Source of the DNA: Symbiodolus clandestinus
Lineage (GTDB): Bacteria; Pseudomonadota; Gammaproteobacteria; Enterobacterales; G038960095
DNA: 64,000 bases
Direction of reading: 5' to 3'
Assembly: GCA_038960095.1 (NCBI GenBank)
Contig: CP152425.1
Location: 1,054,001-1,118,000, forward strand
Below, one piece after another: positions 59,736 to 64,000 of this stretch. A program made the translations under genes and the position numbers. Under the pieces are notes generated by a model. It ran no database searches and was not told where the DNA came from. It worked only from the letters and a program-made list of their open reading frames with translations. Each line of letters begins with the position of its first letter. The stretch's first letter is position 1.

Positions 59736-60254
59736 ATGAGTGAGATAAAAACAGAAACGACGATGACTTCAGGTTATCAAAGCAATGATGAGCACTGGAT
59801 GCAGCAGGCGCTTCAGCTAGCCGATCAGGCAGAAACCGCTGGTGAAGTCCCTGTCGGTGCCTTAGTGGTTTATCAAGGCCAGGTAGTCGGCCAAGGTTAT
59901 AACCAACCAATTAGTCAGTTAGATCCAACGGCGCATGCTGAAATAGTGGCCTTGCGTCAAGCAGCGAAAAGTTTAGGAAACTATCGGCTGCTTGGGGCCA
60001 CCTTATACGTTACCTTAGAGCCTTGTTGTATGTGTGTGGGTGCTTTGATTCACAGTAGGATTGTCCGGTTAGTCTATGGGGCTGATGATCCAAAATCGGG
60101 GGTTGTGCATTCTTGTTATCCATTGCTGGATCAGCGCTGGCATAACCACCAATTGCAGGTAACAGCCGGTATTCTTAAGGAAAACTGTGCGTTTCAGTTG
60201 AGGGAATTTTTTAGAAAAAAACGCCTGGTAAAAAGAGCTAAAAACACAGTTTGA
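59736..60254 (+). CDS. tadA: tRNA-specific adenosine deaminase TadA
   Basis: Zn enzyme of 172 residues that makes inosine at position 34 of tRNA-Arg(ACG). The Zn ligands and catalytic Glu are in DPTAHAEIVALRQ and LEPCCMCVGALIHSRI. The first 20 residues (MSEIKTETTMTSGYQSNDEH) are longer than in E. coli, so the ATG at 59763 is an alternative. The purL order relative to tadA is kept from E. coli, but mltF, which lies between them there, has been replaced by an inverse-autotransporter/OTU gene on the other strand. Confidence 0.95.
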   Translation: MSEIKTETTMTSGYQSNDEHWMQQALQLADQAETAGEVPVGALVVYQGQVVGQGYNQPISQLDPTAHAEIVALRQAAKSLGNYRLLGATLYVTLEPCCMCVGALIHSRIVRLVYGADDPKSGVVHSCYPLLDQRWHNHQLQVTAGILKENCAFQLREFFRKKRLVKRAKNTV

Positions 60255-60280
60255 ATTTCGCCGCCGGCTTTGATTAAATG

Positions 60281-61723
60281 CTACCGATATAGATCCCAAG
60301 CTTTTTCTTCTACTCCTCCTGGCATAATTTTTATGGTAGGATTCTCAAGATAAGATCTTGCTACTTCGTTGCGTAGGTTGCGTACAGCTGAAAGACTATT
60401 ATTTCCTAAGATATGCAAGATAGAGTGATAGAGGCAGTTACCGTCGCCACCTGCTTCCACAGGGGTGTTATTGATAATAGGTCGATAGTGTGCTGCAGCA
60501 TGCTGTATTCGGATTTCATTGTTACCCTGACCATAGGTCTGATTTGTGCCGTAAGCACTCTCAATAACTAAACGGGAATCCCGAGGCCATGAAGCCCCTA
60601 AAACGACTAAATAAGGAGTAGCTTCACCACCTAGATTATCCCATGACCCCATTTGTTGAATCTCTTTTACCCTATTTAGAACACTTAGGATAACTTCTTT
60701 GGGACCATTATATTCACAAACAGTTCTAAGGACAGCGTCCACTAAAACATCACCAGCTTGGGTATTTTCATCCAAGAAGTGGTTCACCAGCTCATTCACT
60801 TCCTGATCATAGTGTTCCAAAGCTAATGCTAAATTTTGGGGGTTAATCTTATGGGTTAACTGGGTTAACCGAGAGAGCACAAGAGATTTAAATTGAGATG
60901 CCAATACCATTTGATAGCTGCGTTGCACGGGCTCAAGCTGGCTGCCGGTTAGCTGCCGGTAATGAGCAACGGTAGTACTATCAAGCTGCTCTTTAAGCGT
61001 CATCCCTAACCGATAGTTTAAACTTAAATGAAATCGTTGTTGATCACCAAAGTCATGCTTGGCTATTTGATAGGAATAGCCGGCAGTTAGTAACGGAACT
61101 GGCGTATAGTGCAGAGCAACTGAGAGGCTTGAAGGACTATAGGCCTTTTGAGCGTTGGTAAGCGGCTTATCAAAGTAATGCTCCCCTTTTACCATCATAC
61201 CTAATTGAGGATAGTGAGGTAAGTAAGCATTGACTGTCACATCGATGCCTTGCGCTGGACGATAAGCATAAAGGCCGATACTTTCATCTTTCCAACCGCT
61301 CAGAGGATAATAGCCATTCAAGGCTAAAGTTAAGTAGTTTTTCCTGGCTTCTAGCCCAATCCCCAAGCGAGAATGATGATTTTGCTCCCAGCGGGCATCA
61401 TAAAAAAAATTATAGCCTAGCCACCAACGATCGTTGGTGGCTAGCCGTTGTCCAACCCCTAAGCTAAGTCCTGTGCTTTTAATCTTATGTTGGCGGCTGA
61501 TTCTCCCTTGAGTAAATAACACGCTTTTTTTATCTTGATCAAGCGGCATTAGTAGAGCGATGGCAGGTTCGCTAGAGGATAGCGATGAGCCGTTAACATC
61601 TAAGCAGAGTTGCCCAGATTCTTGAATAGCGTCACTGGATTGCTTGCTAGCGCTTATTTGGCTAACCGAAACGGTTGAATGTATTTCAGGGTTTACTACC
61701 ATTGGGCTCGATAATAACAACAT
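60281..61723 (-). CDS. Inverse-autotransporter beta-barrel fused to an OTU-type cysteine protease domain
   Basis: Protein of 480 residues. Residues about 65-240 are an intimin/invasin-type inverse-autotransporter barrel: VLFTQGRISRQ, DRWWLGYNFFYDARW, HSRLGIGLEARKNYLTLALNGYYPLSGW, HYPQLGMMVKGEHYF, SVALHYTPVPLLTAGYSY and NLYRLG-like SLNYRLG. Known family members export their C-terminal part. Here residues 270-480 replace the usual Ig-type passenger and include AAHYRPIINN (His412) and GGDGNCLYHSILHIL (Cys430), an OTU nucleophile motif, then RNLRNEVARSYLENP. The His motif precedes the Cys by 18 residues, as in the protein at 42,552-43,427. The N-terminus is short (MLLLSSPMVVNPEI), a stop lies directly upstream, and no convincing signal peptide or LysM domain is present. 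It sits where mltF lies in E. coli. A surface-held deubiquitinase is inferred. Confidence 0.75.
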   Translation of the reverse strand: MLLLSSPMVVNPEIHSTVSVSQISASKQSSDAIQESGQLCLDVNGSSLSSSEPAIALLMPLDQDKKSVLFTQGRISRQHKIKSTGLSLGVGQRLATNDRWWLGYNFFYDARWEQNHHSRLGIGLEARKNYLTLALNGYYPLSGWKDESIGLYAYRPAQGIDVTVNAYLPHYPQLGMMVKGEHYFDKPLTNAQKAYSPSSLSVALHYTPVPLLTAGYSYQIAKHDFGDQQRFHLSLNYRLGMTLKEQLDSTTVAHYRQLTGSQLEPVQRSYQMVLASQFKSLVLSRLTQLTHKINPQNLALALEHYDQEVNELVNHFLDENTQAGDVLVDAVLRTVCEYNGPKEVILSVLNRVKEIQQMGSWDNLGGEATPYLVVLGASWPRDSRLVIESAYGTNQTYGQGNNEIRIQHAAAHYRPIINNTPVEAGGDGNCLYHSILHILGNNSLSAVRNLRNEVARSYLENPTIKIMPGGVEEKAWDLYR

Positions 61724-61943
61724 TTTCTATTACCCTTACTGGATGACGAGTAAAGTATTATAGGGTATTTTTTATAAAAATGTAGCCTATAAGTGAATTA
61801 AAAGTGCCGATAAATAGATTAATCAGAAGACCAATCAGGAAAAATTGCTCACTAGGTCATTAGGATATTAACCCAAGTATCCGGTATACTAACGCTTTTT
61901 TACAGCATCCCACTGAGGATAGTGCTAGGAGTCTTAAGAGAGT

Positions 61944-64000
61944 ATGAAAACCCTACGCGGTTCGTCCGCCTTATCTCCCTTGCGCAGGGCGCAGTTACTG
62001 AGCCGTTATCAGCAGCTGGGTCTGCCGATTGAGCAAATCATGGCGGAATATCTCTATTTTATTACAGAAAATTCTCCATTGACTGAAGACCAACAAGATC
62101 GCCTACGAAGGCTACTGTACGATGGCAGTCCTCCGACAGCAACTATTCCCAGCGGTGAACTACTTTTAGTTACCCCACGTCCGGGAGTTATCTCGCCCTG
62201 GTCGTCAAAAGCGACCGATATTGCACACAACTGTGATTTGACGGCAATTAAACGTTTAGAACGGGGTATTGCTTACTATTTGCAGGTTGGGAGATTAACG
62301 AAACAGCAACACCAGGCGCTGATTGAGCCACTCTATGATCCCATTACTGAAACACTGTTTTATGATCTGCCGCATGCTGAAGAGCTATTTATAGAAACTA
62401 TCCCGGAAGATAAAGCACTGCAGAGTATCCCACTGTTACAGCAAGGGATAGCTGCGCTAGAGGCATTTAACCAACAATATGGTTTAGCATTAGAGAGCAA
62501 TGAAATTAATTTCCTGGCTAGCGCATTCACTCAATTAGGACGAGATCCCTATGACATCGAGCTCTATATGTTTGCACAAGCAAACTCAGAGCACTGCCGT
62601 CACAAAATTTTTAATGCCGATTGGATTATTGATGGTGTTAAGATGCCACAATCTCTATTTACTATGATCAAAAATACCCATCGTCAAACGCCAGAACAAG
62701 TGGTTACTGCTTATCAAGATAATGCTGCCGTGATTCAAGGGGCATCAATCCAGCGCTTTTTCCCTTCTGACAAAAATCACTATGATTACCATCAGCAATT
62801 AACCCACTTGCTAATGAAAGTAGAGACTCATAACCATCCCACTGCCTTTACACCCCGTTCTGGGGCAGCGACCGGATGTGGTGGGGAGATCCGTGATGAG
62901 GGAGCTACCGGTTGTGGAGCTACCCCGAAAGCGGGTTTGGTTGGCTTTGCGGTATCTAATTTACGCATTCCCAATTTTGCTCAGCCTTGGGAAGCTGAAG
63001 ATTATGGAAAACCAGAACAAGTTGCTTCAGCGCTACAAATTATGTTAGAGGCTCCTTTAGGGGCAGCAGCCTTTAATAATGAGTTTGGTCGACCTGGATT
63101 AGTCGGTTATTTTCGCACCTATGAACAGTGGATTAACACCCCACAGAGCGTTGAGTTACGAGGTTATCATAAACCCATTATGCTGGCAGGTGGCATCGGG
63201 CATATCAGCGCTGAGCAGTGCCATAAAGGTAAGATTCCAGTCGGTGCCCAGTTAATTGTCTTGGGTGGTCCCTGTCTGAATATTGGCCTGGGTGGCAGTG
63301 TTGCTTCCTCTCAGGATGCTACTCAGGTAGAGGGAAAGCAGAACGGTGCTTCTGTTCAGCGGGAAAATCCAGAGATGCAGCGACGTTGCCAAGAGGTCAT
63401 TAATAGTTGCTGGCGTTTGGACAATAAAAATCCGATTCTATTTATCCATGATGTAGGCGCCGGTGGTTTGGCAAATGCCATGCCAGAATTAGTGAATCAA
63501 GGCCATTGTGGAGGTCGATTTGAACTGCGGAATATTCCAACGGCTGAGCCGGGAATGAGCCCTCTGGAGATCTGGTGCAATGAATCCCAAGAGCGCTATG
63601 TATTAGCGGTAGCGCCTGATCAGCTGGCTTGCTTTGTTGCTATTTGTGAGCGAGAACGGGCGCCTTATGCGGTGATTGGTGAAGCGACCGCGGAGTGTCA
63701 ATTAATCCTCGATGATCAACAGCAGCAAACTCGACCCATTGACCTTCCAGTCTCCTTGCTACTAAGAGATCTGCCGACTAAGGTGCAGAACGTTCAGCGG
63801 CAAGCGGTGATTAAACAGCCTTTCGATAGTCGCGGTATAGAGCTGCGTGACGCGTTGGAGCGGATATTACGATTACCTACAGTCGCTGAAAAATCCTTTT
63901 TGGTTAATATTGGCGATCGTTCGGTCAGTGGATTAGTGACGCGTGAACAGATGGTAGGTCCTTGGCAAGTACCGGTTGCTGACTGTGCGGTGACAGCCTC
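61944..64000 (+). CDS. purL: Phosphoribosylformylglycinamidine synthase PurL (5' part)
   Basis: The frame opens at the ATG at 61944 and runs past the window's end; about 685 of some 1295 residues are seen. Start: MKTLRGSSALSPLRRAQLL. The N-terminal PurS-like domain, the linker with ITPRPGVISPWSSKATDIAHN-type text (LVTPRPGVISPW, SSKATDIAHNC) and the first FGAM synthase domain (ANSEHCRHKIFNADW, KVETHNHPTAFTP, GATGCGATPKAGLVGF, GVASSQDAT-type GSVASSQDAT) are intact. It converts FGAR to FGAM with glutamine and ATP in purine synthesis. The C-terminal glutaminase lies outside the window. Upstream, a TATACT box lies 60 bases before the ATG; no clear PurR operator is seen. Confidence 0.95.
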   Translation, partial: MKTLRGSSALSPLRRAQLLSRYQQLGLPIEQIMAEYLYFITENSPLTEDQQDRLRRLLYDGSPPTATIPSGELLLVTPRPGVISPWSSKATDIAHNCDLTAIKRLERGIAYYLQVGRLTKQQHQALIEPLYDPITETLFYDLPHAEELFIETIPEDKALQSIPLLQQGIAALEAFNQQYGLALESNEINFLASAFTQLGRDPYDIELYMFAQANSEHCRHKIFNADWIIDGVKMPQSLFTMIKNTHRQTPEQVVTAYQDNAAVIQGASIQRFFPSDKNHYDYHQQLTHLLMKVETHNHPTAFTPRSGAATGCGGEIRDEGATGCGATPKAGLVGFAVSNLRIPNFAQPWEAEDYGKPEQVASALQIMLEAPLGAAAFNNEFGRPGLVGYFRTYEQWINTPQSVELRGYHKPIMLAGGIGHISAEQCHKGKIPVGAQLIVLGGPCLNIGLGGSVASSQDATQVEGKQNGASVQRENPEMQRRCQEVINSCWRLDNKNPILFIHDVGAGGLANAMPELVNQGHCGGRFELRNIPTAEPGMSPLEIWCNESQERYVLAVAPDQLACFVAICERERAPYAVIGEATAECQLILDDQQQQTRPIDLPVSLLLRDLPTKVQNVQRQAVIKQPFDSRGIELRDALERILRLPTVAEKSFLVNIGDRSVSGLVTREQMVGPWQVPVADCAVTA

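Noticed and set aside
61724..61943. PurR operator upstream of purL
   Set aside because: No sequence close to the ACGCAAACG-type palindrome is visible in the gap.
1..64000. CRISPR arrays, rRNA operons and long tandem repeats
   Set aside because: I saw no regularly spaced direct repeats, no cas genes and no rRNA sequence in the window.

Overview
The window looks like a chromosome segment of a host-restricted gammaproteobacterium of the Enterobacterales, most likely an insect-associated or otherwise intracellular symbiont or pathogen part-way through genome reduction. Three things point that way. First, many blocks match Escherichia coli in content and order: yoaA-tsaB, zipA-ligA, gltX with tRNA-Val, yccA with tRNA-Ser, potABCD, iscRSUA-hscBA-fdx-iscX, rne/rluC, yceD-rpmF-fab, mltG-tmk-holB, minCDE, yfhL-dsbB and tadA/purL. 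Second, single genes are missing from inside those blocks: ptsHI-cysK-cysZ between crr and zipA, plsX between rpmF and fabH, fabF-pabC after acpP, mltF between tadA and purL, and tatD after holB. Third, broken insertion sequences of at least five families (IS4, IS5, IS21, IS30, IS110) are scattered through the gaps. The species cannot be named from the sequence alone.

Layout. 1-900: a membrane metalloprotease gene with two in-frame stops. 900-14,500: dihydroorotase, hinT, hns, arcB, mdtK, ogt, yoaA-tsaB, a lone crr, zipA and ligA. 14,500-18,300: two BON-domain proteins (one OsmY-like), chaB, a DAACS-type transporter and rimL. 18,300-21,850: tRNA-Val, gltX, tusE, hspQ, yccA and tRNA-Ser. 21,850-27,150: an accessory zone with nested IS remnants, a very AT-rich orphan gene and a fragment resembling a conjugation coupling protein. 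27,290-32,180: gapA and the potABCD polyamine importer. 32,270-43,430: pepB, trmJ, a GH25 lysozyme gene, an IS5 copy, the complete isc operon with its IscR operator, and an OTU-protease gene. 43,560-56,550: rne, rluC, yceD-rpmF-fabHDG-acpP, mltG-tmk-holB, rnd and a LPS-type glycosyltransferase. 56,550-64,000: an internally deleted IS5, minCDE, dsbB, yfhL, tadA, an inverse-autotransporter/OTU fusion and the 5' half of purL.

How it fits together. The retained core covers Fe-S cluster assembly, fatty-acid chain initiation, division-site selection, disulfide formation, tRNA modification (tsaB, tusE, tadA, trmJ), pyrimidine and purine synthesis, replication and repair, and polyamine uptake. On top of this sits a small set of probable host-interaction genes.

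The most notable point is a pair of unrelated-looking proteins (42,552-43,427 and 60,281-61,723) that share one catalytic signature of the OTU deubiquitinase class. In both, a His-Tyr motif precedes the Asp-Gly-x-Cys motif by exactly 18 residues, the reverse of the usual OTU order. One copy is fused behind an intimin/invasin-type inverse-autotransporter beta-barrel, which suggests a surface-anchored deubiquitinase. Other points of interest are an HscA chaperone without its lid subdomain, a ZipA without a clear membrane anchor, and a GH25 muramidase without a signal peptide next to the isc operon.
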